64,000 bases of DNA. It comes from Callipepla californica brunnescens. Its lineage: Eukaryota > Chordata > Aves > Galliformes > Odontophoridae. Below, piece by piece: positions 43,301 through 49,660 of the stretch. Within the stretch, counting starts at the first letter, position 1; each line of letters begins with the position of its first letter. Under the pieces are notes generated by a model. It did no database searches. It worked only from the letters and a program-made list of their open reading frames with translations, and was not told the DNA's origin. The stretch lies in contig JALIRH010000002.1 of the NCBI GenBank assembly GCA_023055505.1, forward strand, positions 4,334,001 through 4,398,000, in the 5' to 3' direction. The position numbers and the translations under genes were made by a program.

Positions 43301-46300
43301 GATGGTCTTGGTATTTTTTTCCAGCTGTAATGATTCTGTAATTCTATGACTCCATGATCAAGCCAGTCGAAGCAAAGCTTATGAAGCTTTGTGAAATATC
43401 TGGAAGAAAAAATAATATAGTTTTTTGAAAGTAGGAACATGGCTTTCAATAAAACCTCAGTCCCAATCTCAGCTCATTCCGTAGGTAGGTTTCCCTTTTA
43501 TTTACAAACATTTACGCTGTATACAGACTTATAAAAGATTACACAGTGGAGGGTGTGCCTTTCCAGGGATGACCTTTAGCAGTAGACTAACATTAAATAT
43601 TCCAAACTCACTTCTGTGTGGCAGAAAACTTGTGCTCTAGACACTGAGTGAAACTCATGGTTAAAAGATAGGGTCTGTCTTCCAAGTCTGTGCAATACAT
43701 TGCTAAATTCACTCTCTGTGTCTCTCAGGGTGATCCAGGAGACAAAGGCCCTCCAGGAAAAGAGGTAAGTTGGATTCCCACTTGTTTCAAAACAGTGCTT
43801 GTGTCTCAGGAAAAAAAAAAATCAAGAATGATACCTGGGTTGCATTAAAATGTTTTGGTTTCTTTTTGCTTGATTTGTTGATATCTGAAAGCAAACAGAG
43901 ATCTCAGAGATCTATGAGACAAACAGAGAAATATATTTTCTCCATGTCTCAGGAATCATTGTGAATGCATGCACTTTATTGCTTACTACTTACCTTTCAT
44001 GCTCACCCTTATTTTGTTGCAGGGTGCTCCAGGGAAACCAGGCGAAATTGGCTCCAAAGGAGAGAGGGTAGGTTGGAGAGCATTATTAGTTACTTCTTTA
44101 TTGATGCCCCATTCCTGGATGTGTTCAAGGCCAGATTGTATGATTTAGTGGTTGGCAGCCCTGCCTGTGGCAGGAGGGTTGGTACTAGATCTCTGAGGTC
44201 CCTTCCAACCCAAGCCATTCTATGATTCTATGGCTCATTACTTTGGAATAGAAAGAGCTGTTCTGAGGTAGAGGCTGGGGGAAGGGATCATTTAAGAGTG
44301 AGGTGTGCCCTGTAGAGATCTTCTACTCTTCCCCTTTCCTCCCAGCCCTCTCTTTAATCATTCAGCATCAGTAATAATTTGTGGATCATTTGTAATTCAC
44401 CAGATGCTGTATTCAGTAACTGCCAACTCAGCTGCTTGTGTTTTGCAGTGCTTGGAAATCACAAGTTTGCCTTTTATTTTGTGGTGGTAATGTCAGTTGT
44501 TCGTTGTTTTTTTTTTTGTTTTGTTTTTTTGTTTTTTTTTTTTTGGTTTTTTTGCTTAGGGAGAGCCTGGTATCAAAGGTGAAAAAGGTCCTCAGGGAGA
44601 AAAGGGCCCTCCAGGTGAACCTGGGATACCTGGTCATAAAGGCCATCCAGGGCTGATGGGACCCCATGGACCGCCAGGAGACACTGGGCAAGTTGGTCCT
44701 CCTGGTCCACCAGGACAGCCAGGATTTCCAGGACCACGGGTAAGGCTGCCAGATAAAGGCTTTGTGCAGTCATTTTACAGCAATAGTGGATGATCAGAAA
44801 AGCTTCTAAGGTTGTGGTAAGGCTAGGAGAAACCACAGTGAGTATGTGCTACAATGAGGAGCCAGCATTTTTATCTCCTATCTCTTGATACATAAAAAGC
44901 AGAGCTGTGTTTTCTGGGGGTGTTGGTATAAACTTCAACTGAACAATGCAGACTGATAGCCAACATGGCCAGTCGTCTGACTCCTTATACCTTTAACAGC
45001 CTAAATCAGGTTATGCAACTATGTCCATGCATACCCAGAGTCCAGAAAAGCTTCTTGCTCTTCTTAACGTGTAGCATTTCATATGGAGGTCTTACGTCTC
45101 CCTGTGCTGCTGGTTGCTATGAGAAACAAAGTGCTGAGCCATGGAAAGGTCACTGCTCTATTCCTGGAAATTCTGGAGTCAGCTCATCTGAATTCATGAA
45201 ATCCTATTTTCGTTTATTATTCTTTTCTCTTTTTATTTTATTTTTTCTAATCGGAAGCAATCTAGCTCTTGAAAGTGCCTGCGGGTAATGTATGTAGAAG
45301 AATGAGAACAACAACTGACCTGACATTAGTGAAGCTGATATGTCCATCCTGAGAATTAATTTGAGATTGCCTCAGGGGGGAAAATAAATAGTAAAATAAT
45401 CTCTAATAATGTAAACGCTGGGTAAACTCTAGACAAAACATTTTTTTGTGTGTCTCGGCAACAGAGATATGATACTACCCAGTGATGATTATGGAGACTT
45501 AATGCAACTAATAGAGTTAAACTGTCGAAAGATAATATATAAGCCTTCAAATTATGTTCCACAGTGATGTTTGCTTATTGGGATATTCACTAAGAGATAT
45601 CACAAGTGGTTAGTCGTAATGAAATAATTGCTTCTTTTGTCACCATCAAATACATATATTCCTCACACAAAATTTGCTTTGGGAAGAAGGCAGCAAATGG
45701 ACCAACTCCATCCTTATTAGTAATTTTTTTGGTTAAAACGGAAACGTCTCTTGGCTATTTAATAAAATCTAAATTTGTTACTGAAGAATAATTTCAGATT
45801 CAGAAGACTTCATTAAGGTTCTATAAACAGAGGAGACAGCATGCATTATTGTATGTTAGAAGTATTAAGTCTGAGGGAAAAATAAGACCTCCACGTAAAT
45901 TCAAAGAAGTACGCAAGCTGATAAGAAATATTTTCAAAATTGTCACAGATGAAAGGAACAATTTTAATTAAAAAAAAAAAAAAAAGTATTTTTCAAGTGA
46001 AACGTATCACTTTACAAAGGAAAATGTTTGATCGTGTTGGTTCAAAATTATTGTCACACAAACGAGCTGAGAGAGGTAATAAAGGGCACTAATCCTTGGA
46101 GGATGGACCAGGACCAGGCAGCCCTACCTCCCTGCCTTCTTTCAACAGTTTGCAACTAGGTAGAACCTTGTATTTGCTTGGAAGAATGGGTATACATGTA
46201 GATTGACTGCTGTTCTGCTGAGATAAGGCCTGTCAGCACACCATGCATCCAGTGTCAGTGCCTATGCCTACTCTGAGTACTTGCCTTAACTATCCTGGAG

Positions 46301-49300
46301 GAAACTTGGAGTGCTGAGGAAAGAGGAATGCTTTCCACAGTGATCAAGTGGAGCAGAAGTCACCTGATTGTTTCTATTACTTCTGTTAGTGTACAGAGAG
46401 ATTTTATCAAGACCAGGTTAGGTGGGGCCCTGGGCAGTCTGGCAACCCTGCCCACGGGAAGGAGTTGGAGCTCAATTATCTTTAAACTCCCTTCCAATCT
46501 AAGCCATTCTATGATTCTTTGACTTTATGACTTATCCTCTGACCAGTCTTCCTTCTTACACTGTTGAGTCCATGGCTTGCCAGCAGTATGGGAATTATGG
46601 ATGATCTGAATCCCTTTATGTTCTACTTATTCCAAGCAGTCTCTGTAGCCTCGTGTATGCACTGGGTGAATAAATTCATTCCTCTCCTCTAGTCCCTTCA
46701 CCTAAAGTTTCACTTCCACATCCCCAGGCTGTGATTATTATATTGTGTTGCTACTGTAATTCTTACTCCCTAGGGGGAACCTCCATCTCTAGAGACTCTG
46801 AGAAGACTCATCCAAGAGGAGTTAGCCAAGCAGCTAGATGGTAAGTAATCAGCTCCAAGAAGCCAAGGGATAGATCTGACAGTATGAAGAATAACTGTCC
46901 ATAGTTGTCACCTGAAAGTGGGTGTAGGAGAGTGGAAATAGGTTGCTTTTCTCCCTAAAGAGCAGCCACGTAGCATCCTACTGTGTAGCAGAAGCAGAGG
47001 AAACATTCTGCTTTTCAGATCAGCAATGATTTCAGTTCTACATAAACCCACCAACTGTACTATTAAACAAAAAGACATTCAGGTCCTCCTTGAACAAGGA
47101 GCAGAGAGAAGTGTTTAGGATTATGCATGATATTCAAGAGAAGTATGAAAGTATGGAGAAATTAATCTAAAATCATTTAGGAAGAGTAAGAGAGGTACTA
47201 TCATGGCTTCTGGGGAAAGGTTGTATGGCAACGACAAATGGCTAGCCCTGAAAATTTCATCAGTTCCATACTTGGACTCTTAATGGACCACTGTTTCCAG
47301 ATCTTTGTCAGTTAGAAAAATTATCCTCTTGTCTATCAAACCCATTTCTCTCTTTTCACAGAAAAGTTAGCCTATCTCTTGGCTCAGTTACAGCCTGCGC
47401 ATGTGAAAGCATCCCATGGCAGACCAGGACCTCCTGGTCCCCCAGGGAAAGAAGGACTACCAGGAAGAACTGGGCCTCCAGGAGAGCCTGGCCGGCCAGG
47501 ACAGGCTGGGTCTGAAGGACCACCCGGACCCATTGGTCCTAAGGGTGAGCAAACCTTGGTGTGTTTGGGAAATCCAATAGAGGCATTCACCACATGTTCT
47601 TCAGGGCAGGCATCGAGTACCAGAAAGGATATCCTGAGGGGTGGTGTGAGAAGCAGTTCTGGTGGAAAGCTAGGAAACGAAGCAAACTGATAAGGATTTT
47701 GTTCTATTAATTCTAAACGGAAAAAATAATGCTTCAAATTATTTAAGCATCTCCTGGAATTCTAATTCCTGAAAGCCTTTATTATTTCAACACAATCATC
47801 CCATAGCTTGCCAGATGTCTGAGTGTCCTAGGATCTGAGTTTCCGTCATAGTCTTACTTGCCTTGGGCAGATTTTATTGAGATGTTGGGAGTGTTATAAA
47901 CAATAAGCTGGAATTGCTTCACCACCTTGGTATTCACCTTTTCTCTGAGTAGCATTGAAGTAGTACTCAAAACTCTTGATAGAAGCAGCCTCAGTCTTTT
48001 AAAGCAGATTTTTTGAATGTGACCAGCAACTGCAGAGTGTGTGTTTTACCTCTGGACAGAATTGAAGTGGGTTAGATTTTTATTCCTACTTACTCCCCTT
48101 CTTAGAGGAGTGATAACAATTAGGAACTATTTTTTAGCAAATATGTTGGTTTAAGAGTGGATAAAAGGCCTGTGGTAGTTTGTTCCACAGATAATACTCA
48201 TCAGTTAATTGCTGTTTTTCCCCTCTCTACAGGAGAAAGAGGAGCAAAGGGTGAGAAAGGAGATACAGGCATTGGCCAACGAGGTGAAATAGGTCCTCCA
48301 GGAATTCCAGGTATGCTTTTTCAGAAAGCTACACACAAAAATATAATAGATATATATAACTCAGAACAGTCACAAAGACAAAGGTGTCTTCTATATTAAA
48401 TGAATAATCACGATGACTTAAATAAAGGCATACACTATTTCTATAGCCTGTGGCCACATCTAACATCACACCTTTGTTTCTTCAGCCTGATTGGCAAATC
48501 CAACGACCAGTGACAGTAACAGTTAGGTTAACTGACCTTTGGGACAAGACCAAAGTGAGGCTTTATTTACTGGGTACACAGTGAAGTGCCTAATCTACAC
48601 TTGCCAGAGTCTTCTTGTGACAAATCTGAATGCAGAGATCCAGGTAGATTCAGCCTGTTCTAAGAGATAGTATCTAAAACATCTGTGTCTCCGGCATACA
48701 GCTCAAGCTTTATCTTTGAACAAGAAGAATATGTATTATATTGTTTCTAATTTTTAATTAGGAGCCATCTATCAGCTTTACCTTCACCCTGCTTTGGCGG
48801 GAGAGGAAATCATGCGAAAAATCTATTACTCCATGGGCTGCACTGGGCGTGGTGGTCCTGCATTGCCTTAAAATAACATTGAACACACTATGCTCCATGC
48901 AGTGAATTATGTCCCACAAATGACTCTTGCCTCAAGGTTTCCCATTCTCACCACCTCTCTATGAGGACTGTATATCTTTAATTTCAGCAACGTGATGAGA
49001 GCATAGCACAGTTTTGTAATCCAGTTACACATACAGGGTGGACATCTCACATTCAGAGGAGCCATGTTTGCCATATCCTCATAGAAATACATCAGCCAGA
49101 CCCAAATCTGTGCAATCTGATGTCTGTATAGGTAGTAAGGCCATCTCCTGTGACGCTGTACTGCTAAGTACTGCACTCTGACGTCGCCACTCACCAAGGG
49201 CATTATGTTTTTATTTTAGGCCTCCCAGGGGAGCCTGGCTATGCCAAAGATGGGATACCAGGACCACCTGGCCCTCAAGGTGAAGCTGGGGTACCTGGCC

Positions 49301-49407
49301 TCATGGGCCCACAGGGGCCTCCAGGAGCCAATGGACAGTGTGACCCCTCTCAGTGCGCTTACTATGCAAGCCTGGCAGCCAGGCCTGCCAATGTCAAAGG
49401 CCCCTAG
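1299..49407 (+). CDS. COL22A1: Collagen alpha-1(XXII) chain, C-terminal 742 residues in 32 exons (5' partial)
   Basis: This is the joined coding sequence of a FACIT collagen, a secreted homotrimer-type matrix protein that sits at tissue junctions. Seen in the sequence: 32 blocks bounded by AG and GT, all phase 0 except the last three junctions, giving one open frame. In window-residue numbering: Gly-X-Y repeats 1-211 with short imperfections at 118-119 and 159-160; a non-collagenous break about 212-235 with CTEC; 112 perfect triplets 236-571; a leucine-rich hinge about 575-612; a final helix 613-720 with imperfections at 667-668 and 687-691; then CDPSQC (721-726) and a tail ending NVKGP. The GxCxxxxC motif at the helix end is the FACIT hallmark. 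The COL22A1 call rests on my memory of the type XXII hinge and tail. Types XII, XIV, XVI, XIX, XX and XXI were considered and fit less well. The N-terminal vWA and laminin-G/TSPN domains would lie upstream of the window. Confidence 0.82.
1816..1869 (+). CDS. COL22A1: Collagen exon w2 (54 nt)
   Basis: Encodes [18 protein letters not shown], six triplets. Acceptor TTTTTTTGCAG and donor GTAAGA are both strong. Phase 0 on both sides. Confidence 0.92.
2996..3049 (+). CDS. COL22A1: Collagen exon w3 (54 nt)
   Basis: Encodes [18 protein letters not shown], six triplets. Acceptor CTTCCTGTACAG, donor GTGAGT. A 161-codon open frame on the opposite strand across this exon is a shadow and not a gene. Confidence 0.92.
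3700..3845 (+). mobile_element. CR1 LINE, 3' end fragment
   Basis: The 3' end of a chicken-repeat-1 LINE in an intron. It contains the family's terminal phrase GGAGTTGGACTGGATGG and ends in a run of ATTCTATG units, the CR1 3' microsatellite. It is strongly 5'-truncated, as usual for CR1. The start is approximate. Confidence 0.85.
5169..5222 (+). CDS. COL22A1: Collagen exon w4 (54 nt)
   Basis: Encodes [18 protein letters not shown], six triplets. Acceptor TTCTTTAAACAG, donor GTATGT. Confidence 0.92.
6787..6840 (+). CDS. COL22A1: Collagen exon w5 (54 nt)
   Basis: Encodes [18 protein letters not shown], six triplets. Acceptor TTTTCTCTTCAG, donor GTGAGT. Confidence 0.92.
7762..7866 (+). CDS. 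COL22A1: Collagen exon w6 (105 nt) with helix imperfection
   Basis: 35 codons, not a multiple of three residues. Nine triplets are followed by Gly-Lys with the third residue missing, then two more triplets ([11 protein letters not shown]). This one-residue gap is a G1G-type imperfection, common in FACIT helices. It is real sequence and not a misread boundary, because acceptor CTTCTACAG and donor GTGAGT both keep phase 0. Confidence 0.92.
8327..8371 (+). CDS. COL22A1: Collagen exon w7 (45 nt)
   Basis: Encodes [15 protein letters not shown], five triplets. Acceptor TATACCTCTCTAG, donor GTGAGC. Confidence 0.92.
8372..10533 (+). other. Intron, 2.2 kb
   Basis: AT-rich intron between two collagen exons. 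I found no additional Gly-X-Y exon and no recognisable mobile element. The open frames on both strands here have no protein-like composition. Confidence 0.6.
10534..10611 (+). CDS. COL22A1: Collagen exon w8 (78 nt) with helix imperfection
   Basis: 26 codons. Six triplets, then Gly-Val with one residue missing, then two triplets ([11 protein letters not shown]). This is the second G1G-type imperfection of the upstream helix. Acceptor CCCTTTATTTCAG, donor GTAAGT, phase 0. Confidence 0.92.
10612..13596 (+). other. Intron, 3.0 kb
   Basis: Non-coding. It contains a T-rich tract near 12069-12095. No CR1 tail and no collagen-type exon were found. Confidence 0.6.
13597..13632 (+). CDS. COL22A1: Collagen exon w9 (36 nt)
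   Basis: Encodes [12 protein letters not shown], four triplets. Acceptor CTTTATTTGCAG is good. The donor is the weaker GTATAG, and reading through it gives GTA then TAG, an in-frame stop two codons into the intron. The 36-nt length is a normal collagen exon size. Confidence 0.88.
14516..14569 (+). CDS. COL22A1: Collagen exon w10 (54 nt)
   Basis: Encodes [18 protein letters not shown], six triplets. Acceptor CTCTCCCCGCCAG, donor GTAAGT. Confidence 0.92.
15381..15780. mobile_element. Candidate solo LTR, 400 bp
   Basis: A block of higher GC content than its surroundings, bounded by TGTAG at the left and its exact inverse CTACA at the right, 400 bp apart. It contains GTATAAAG near 15468 and CCAATCA near 15694. 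I see no matching flanking target-site duplication (ATTGC against TTTCC), and the order of these motifs does not settle the strand. This is a structural inference only. Confidence 0.35.
16621..16647. repeat. Poly(T) tract, 27 bases
   Basis: An uninterrupted run of T in the 7.3-kb intron. Chicken-type genomes have few A-tailed retroposons, so this may simply be a homopolymer. No recognisable processed sequence is attached on either side. Confidence 0.9.
16925..17366 (+). mobile_element. CR1 LINE fragment, ORF2 C-terminus and 3' end
   Basis: A decayed copy carrying the end of the CR1 ORF2 protein (a stretch like [16 protein letters not shown]) and the 3' end GGGTTGAACTGGATGATTTC, closed by CTGTGATTCTGTGAT. 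Frames are broken. Confidence 0.85.
17690..18920 (+). mobile_element. CR1 LINE fragment with reverse-transcriptase region
   Basis: About 1.2 kb of CR1 ORF2, degenerate. Recognisable pieces are [15 protein letters not shown] near 17838, [16 protein letters not shown] near 18300 (the RT motif before the palm) and CADDAKL near 18560, matching the F/YADD catalytic motif. The end shows the CR1 tail with AAGTCATTCTATGAT. Stops and frameshifts make it dead. It lies directly after another CR1 piece, so these may be separate insertions. Confidence 0.85.
21873..21917 (+). CDS. COL22A1: Collagen exon w11 (45 nt)
   Basis: Encodes [15 protein letters not shown], five triplets, the last before the helix is broken. 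Acceptor TTACTTTGTAG, donor GTATGT. Confidence 0.92.
22405..22452 (+). CDS. COL22A1: Collagen exon w12 (48 nt), non-collagenous linker
   Basis: Encodes [16 protein letters not shown] with no Gly-X-Y repeat after the first glycine. It starts a short non-collagenous break of roughly 22 residues. Acceptor TCACTCCACAG, donor GTAAGC; phase is kept with both neighbours, which supports it as a true exon. Confidence 0.88.
24343..24456 (+). CDS. COL22A1: Collagen exon w13 (114 nt), cysteine pair then helix
   Basis: 38 codons. It begins [14 protein letters not shown], so the linker ends in two cysteines two residues apart and the triple helix restarts at once. Ten triplets follow. The cysteines are placed to form interchain disulfides at the start of the helix (inference). 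Acceptor GTTCTCTCCTAG, donor GTAAGA. Confidence 0.92.
24615..25690 (-). mobile_element. CR1 LINE, internally deleted (endonuclease joined to RT end)
   Basis: Reading leftward on the minus strand, the endonuclease domain comes first. Its pieces include [11 protein letters not shown] near 25490 and MGDFNFP at 25213. The sequence then passes in frame from GLQEIW to LVRPHLEC, which belongs to the far C-terminal part of ORF2. Most of the reverse transcriptase is missing. The remaining sequence runs into a CR1 ORF2 end with broken frames. Boundaries are approximate. Confidence 0.85.
26672..26725 (+). CDS. COL22A1: Collagen exon w14 (54 nt)
   Basis: Encodes [18 protein letters not shown], six triplets. 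Acceptor CTTCTGCGTTGCAG, donor GTTGGT (a less common donor). Confidence 0.91.
27316..27385. repeat. ATT-rich microsatellite-like stretch
   Basis: Imperfect repeats of ATT, TATT and GATATT in an intron. No gene content. Confidence 0.75.
27845..27925 (-). mobile_element. CR1 LINE 3' end fragment
   Basis: Contains TTTGGGTTGGAGGGGACCTC followed by AAAGATCATCTTAATTCC, the reverse-strand form of the CR1 3' end. Very short and decayed. Confidence 0.65.
28722..28775 (+). CDS. COL22A1: Collagen exon w15 (54 nt)
   Basis: Encodes [18 protein letters not shown], six triplets. Acceptor TTCCATTATCAAG, donor GTAAAA. Confidence 0.91.
29590..29643 (+). CDS. COL22A1: Collagen exon w16 (54 nt)
   Basis: Encodes [18 protein letters not shown], six triplets. 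Acceptor TTCTGTGTTGCAG, donor GTAAGT. Confidence 0.92.
30931..30984 (+). CDS. COL22A1: Collagen exon w17 (54 nt)
   Basis: Encodes [18 protein letters not shown], six triplets. Acceptor TTTATTTTATTTAG, donor GTAAGC. Confidence 0.92.
31190..31315 (+). mobile_element. CR1 LINE 3' end fragment
   Basis: Carries the ORF2 end phrase CACCTGCCTGTGCAACCTGG, then GGGGGATTGGACTAGATATC and AGAGGTCCCTTCCAACCCC, ending with TATGTGATTCTGTGG. Confidence 0.85.
31990..32145 (+). mobile_element. CR1 LINE 3' end fragment
   Basis: Starts near GGAGACGTTCAAGGTCAGGC and ends with GGAGTTGGACAAGATGACC and a decayed tail. Same orientation as the collagen gene. Confidence 0.8.
32526..32579 (+). CDS. COL22A1: Collagen exon w18 (54 nt)
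   Basis: Encodes [18 protein letters not shown], six triplets. Acceptor TTCCTTTCCAG, donor GTGAGT. Confidence 0.92.
33426..33479 (+). CDS. COL22A1: Collagen exon w19 (54 nt)
   Basis: Encodes [18 protein letters not shown], six triplets. Acceptor TATTTCATTAATAG, donor GTAATG. Confidence 0.91.
34320..35010 (+). mobile_element. CR1 LINE fragment, ORF2 C-terminal half and 3' end
   Basis: About 690 bp. It encodes the CR1 ORF2 tail in pieces: [20 protein letters not shown], then [10 protein letters not shown], then [17 protein letters not shown]. The 3' end is GGAGTTGGACTCAATGATCT and AGAGGTCCCTTCCAGCCCC, with a GTGATTCTGTG tail. A TAG interrupts the frame near 34528. It is one of the best-preserved CR1 pieces here. 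Confidence 0.9.
35200..35253 (+). CDS. COL22A1: Collagen exon w20 (54 nt)
   Basis: Encodes [18 protein letters not shown], six triplets. Acceptor TTGTTTCCCATAG, donor GTAGGT. Confidence 0.92.
35350..35600 (+). mobile_element. CR1 LINE fragment, post-catalytic RT region
   Basis: Derived from the segment just after the CR1 RT catalytic motif. FVDDTRL is readable near 35380, and [18 protein letters not shown] plus [11 protein letters not shown] follow in another frame. It fills most of the 434-nt intron between exons w20 and w21. Confidence 0.8.
35688..35732 (+). CDS. COL22A1: Collagen exon w21 (45 nt)
   Basis: Encodes [15 protein letters not shown], five triplets. Acceptor CTCTCTTTTTCAG, donor GTAAGC. 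Confidence 0.92.
36567..36620 (+). CDS. COL22A1: Collagen exon w22 (54 nt)
   Basis: Encodes [18 protein letters not shown], six triplets. Acceptor TTGCTGACTTGCAG, donor GTAAGT. Confidence 0.92.
36672..36690. repeat. Short (AT)n palindromic tract
   Basis: Alternating AT flanked by AAAG on the left and CTTT on the right, so the tract is self-complementary. It lies about 50 bases downstream of exon w22. A similar (AT)n tract occurs near 28477-28490. Confidence 0.8.
37617..37670 (+). CDS. COL22A1: Collagen exon w23 (54 nt)
   Basis: Encodes [18 protein letters not shown], six triplets. Acceptor TCTTCATTTTAG, donor GTGAGT. Confidence 0.92.
39309..39362 (+). CDS. COL22A1: Collagen exon w24 (54 nt)
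   Basis: Encodes [18 protein letters not shown], six triplets. Acceptor CCTTTTCACCTAG, donor GTAAGT. An earlier GTAACC inside the exon is a weaker donor and would break the triplet pattern. Confidence 0.91.
39582..39629. repeat. Purine-only A/G tract
   Basis: A run of about 48 bases made almost entirely of A and G, in the intron after exon w24. Simple repeat with no coding content. Confidence 0.8.
40195..40410 (+). mobile_element. CR1 LINE fragment, ORF2 C-terminal part
   Basis: Encodes [20 protein letters not shown] and [20 protein letters not shown] in one frame, the conserved CR1 ORF2 segment near its C-terminus. The usual CR1 3' end is missing, so the element is truncated on both sides. 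The 159-codon open frame here is CR1-derived, not a host gene. Confidence 0.88.
41858..41929 (+). CDS. COL22A1: Collagen exon w25 (72 nt)
   Basis: 24 codons, eight perfect triplets including [15 protein letters not shown]. Acceptor TTTCTGTCCAAAG, donor GTAAGT. The frame happens to stay open for about 400 bases upstream into the intron, which is coincidental. Confidence 0.91.
42596..42629. repeat. T-rich tract
   Basis: Nearly pure T with scattered C in the intron between exons w25 and w26. Comparable T runs occur at about 32821-32845 and 42995-43012. Confidence 0.8.
43285..43360 (+). mobile_element. CR1 LINE 3' end fragment
   Basis: GGGCTGGAATAGATGGTCTT followed by the tail TGATTCTGTAATTCTATGAC. 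A very short 5'-truncated copy. Confidence 0.7.
43729..43764 (+). CDS. COL22A1: Collagen exon w26 (36 nt)
   Basis: Encodes [12 protein letters not shown], four triplets. Acceptor CTGTGTCTCTCAG, donor GTAAGT. Only 258 bases separate it from exon w27. Confidence 0.92.
44023..44067 (+). CDS. COL22A1: Collagen exon w27 (45 nt)
   Basis: Encodes [15 protein letters not shown], five triplets. Acceptor TTATTTTGTTGCAG, donor GTAGGT. Confidence 0.92.
44105..44235 (+). mobile_element. CR1 LINE 3' end fragment
   Basis: Begins 40 bases after exon w27 with TGGATGTGTTCAAGGCCAGA and ends CCCTTCCAACCCAAGCCATT plus two CTATG units. The inserted tail lies in a 492-nt intron. Confidence 0.88.
44560..44739 (+). 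CDS. COL22A1: Collagen exon w28 (180 nt)
   Basis: The longest purely helical exon: 60 codons, 20 perfect triplets, including [15 protein letters not shown]. Much longer than the 54-nt unit, so it looks like several ancestral exons merged by intron loss (inference). It is preceded by an unusually long T/G-rich acceptor tract (about 44508-44557). Donor GTAAGG. Confidence 0.93.
45970..45985. repeat. Poly(A) tract
   Basis: Short run of A in the intron after exon w28; no attached retroposon recognised. Confidence 0.75.
46400..46530 (+). mobile_element. CR1 LINE 3' end fragment
   Basis: Recognised from GGTGGGGCCCTGGGCAGTCT, AAGGAGTTGGAGCTCAATTA and the tail CCATTCTATGATTCTTTGAC. Confidence 0.85.
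46774..46840 (+). CDS. COL22A1: Collagen exon w29 (67 nt), start of non-collagenous hinge
   Basis: Encodes GEPPS then [17 protein letters not shown] and ends with one base of a split codon. Leucine or isoleucine recurs every three or four residues, giving a likely amphipathic helix. In FACIT collagens this break before the last helix helps chain selection and trimer formation (family knowledge). Acceptor TTACTCCCTAG, donor GTAAGT. It is the first exon of the gene here to end in phase 1. Confidence 0.92.
47362..47544 (+). CDS. COL22A1: Collagen exon w30 (183 nt), hinge end and start of final helix
   Basis: Completes the hinge with a split Glu codon and [19 protein letters not shown], then 14 triplets of the last helix. 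It starts and ends in phase 1. Acceptor CTCTTTTCACAG, donor GTGAGC. The hinge wording is the strongest single clue for type XXII. Confidence 0.92.
48233..48310 (+). CDS. COL22A1: Collagen exon w31 (78 nt) with helix imperfection
   Basis: Encodes the split Gly then [17 protein letters not shown] and three more triplets. Gly-Ile lacks its third residue, the first of two imperfections expected in a FACIT terminal helix. Acceptor CCCTCTCTACAG, donor GTATGC, phase 1 on both sides. Confidence 0.92.
49220..49407 (+). CDS. COL22A1: Collagen exon w32, terminal coding exon with stop
   Basis: 62 codons, counting the TAG stop at 49405-49407, after a split Gly. It starts with [14 protein letters not shown], where four residues separate two glycines (second imperfection). 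The helix ends in GPPGANGQ, followed by CDPSQC and a 16-residue tail, [16 protein letters not shown]. Two cysteines four residues apart at the helix end are the FACIT signature used for interchain disulfides. Acceptor GTTTTTATTTTAG. Confidence 0.94.
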
Positions 49408-49660
49408 GATACGGGGAGTATCCCCAGACTTGTTTTTAAAACTTGAATTCATCCAGCCTGCCAGGAGCTCTCAGATGTCTTCAACTGTGTTTCTTTCATG
49501 GAAGGCTTTCTAAAGCCAACAAATGCTGCCGGTCGGTCAGATTATTTTTATGAATTATAATAATAATTATTATTACCTTTGATGTGATATGTGAATTTGT
49601 TCTTGTTCTCTCTAACACCAGGACATATTAAAACATTAAAAATGTTTTTTTTGTTGTTTT
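49408..49660 (+). other. COL22A1: Collagen 3' UTR, proximal part
   Basis: Follows the stop codon. It contains an ATT/AAT-rich stretch near 49552-49575 and two ATTAAA polyadenylation-type hexamers at 49627-49632 and 49635-49640, followed by a T/G-rich run that could serve as downstream element. Other AATAAA motifs lie further on (for example 51862-51867), so the true end is uncertain. Confidence 0.5.

Noticed and set aside
47379..47690. Open frame continuing past exon w30
   Set aside because: The collagen pattern ends exactly at a GTGAGC donor, and the downstream residues lose the triplet repeat.
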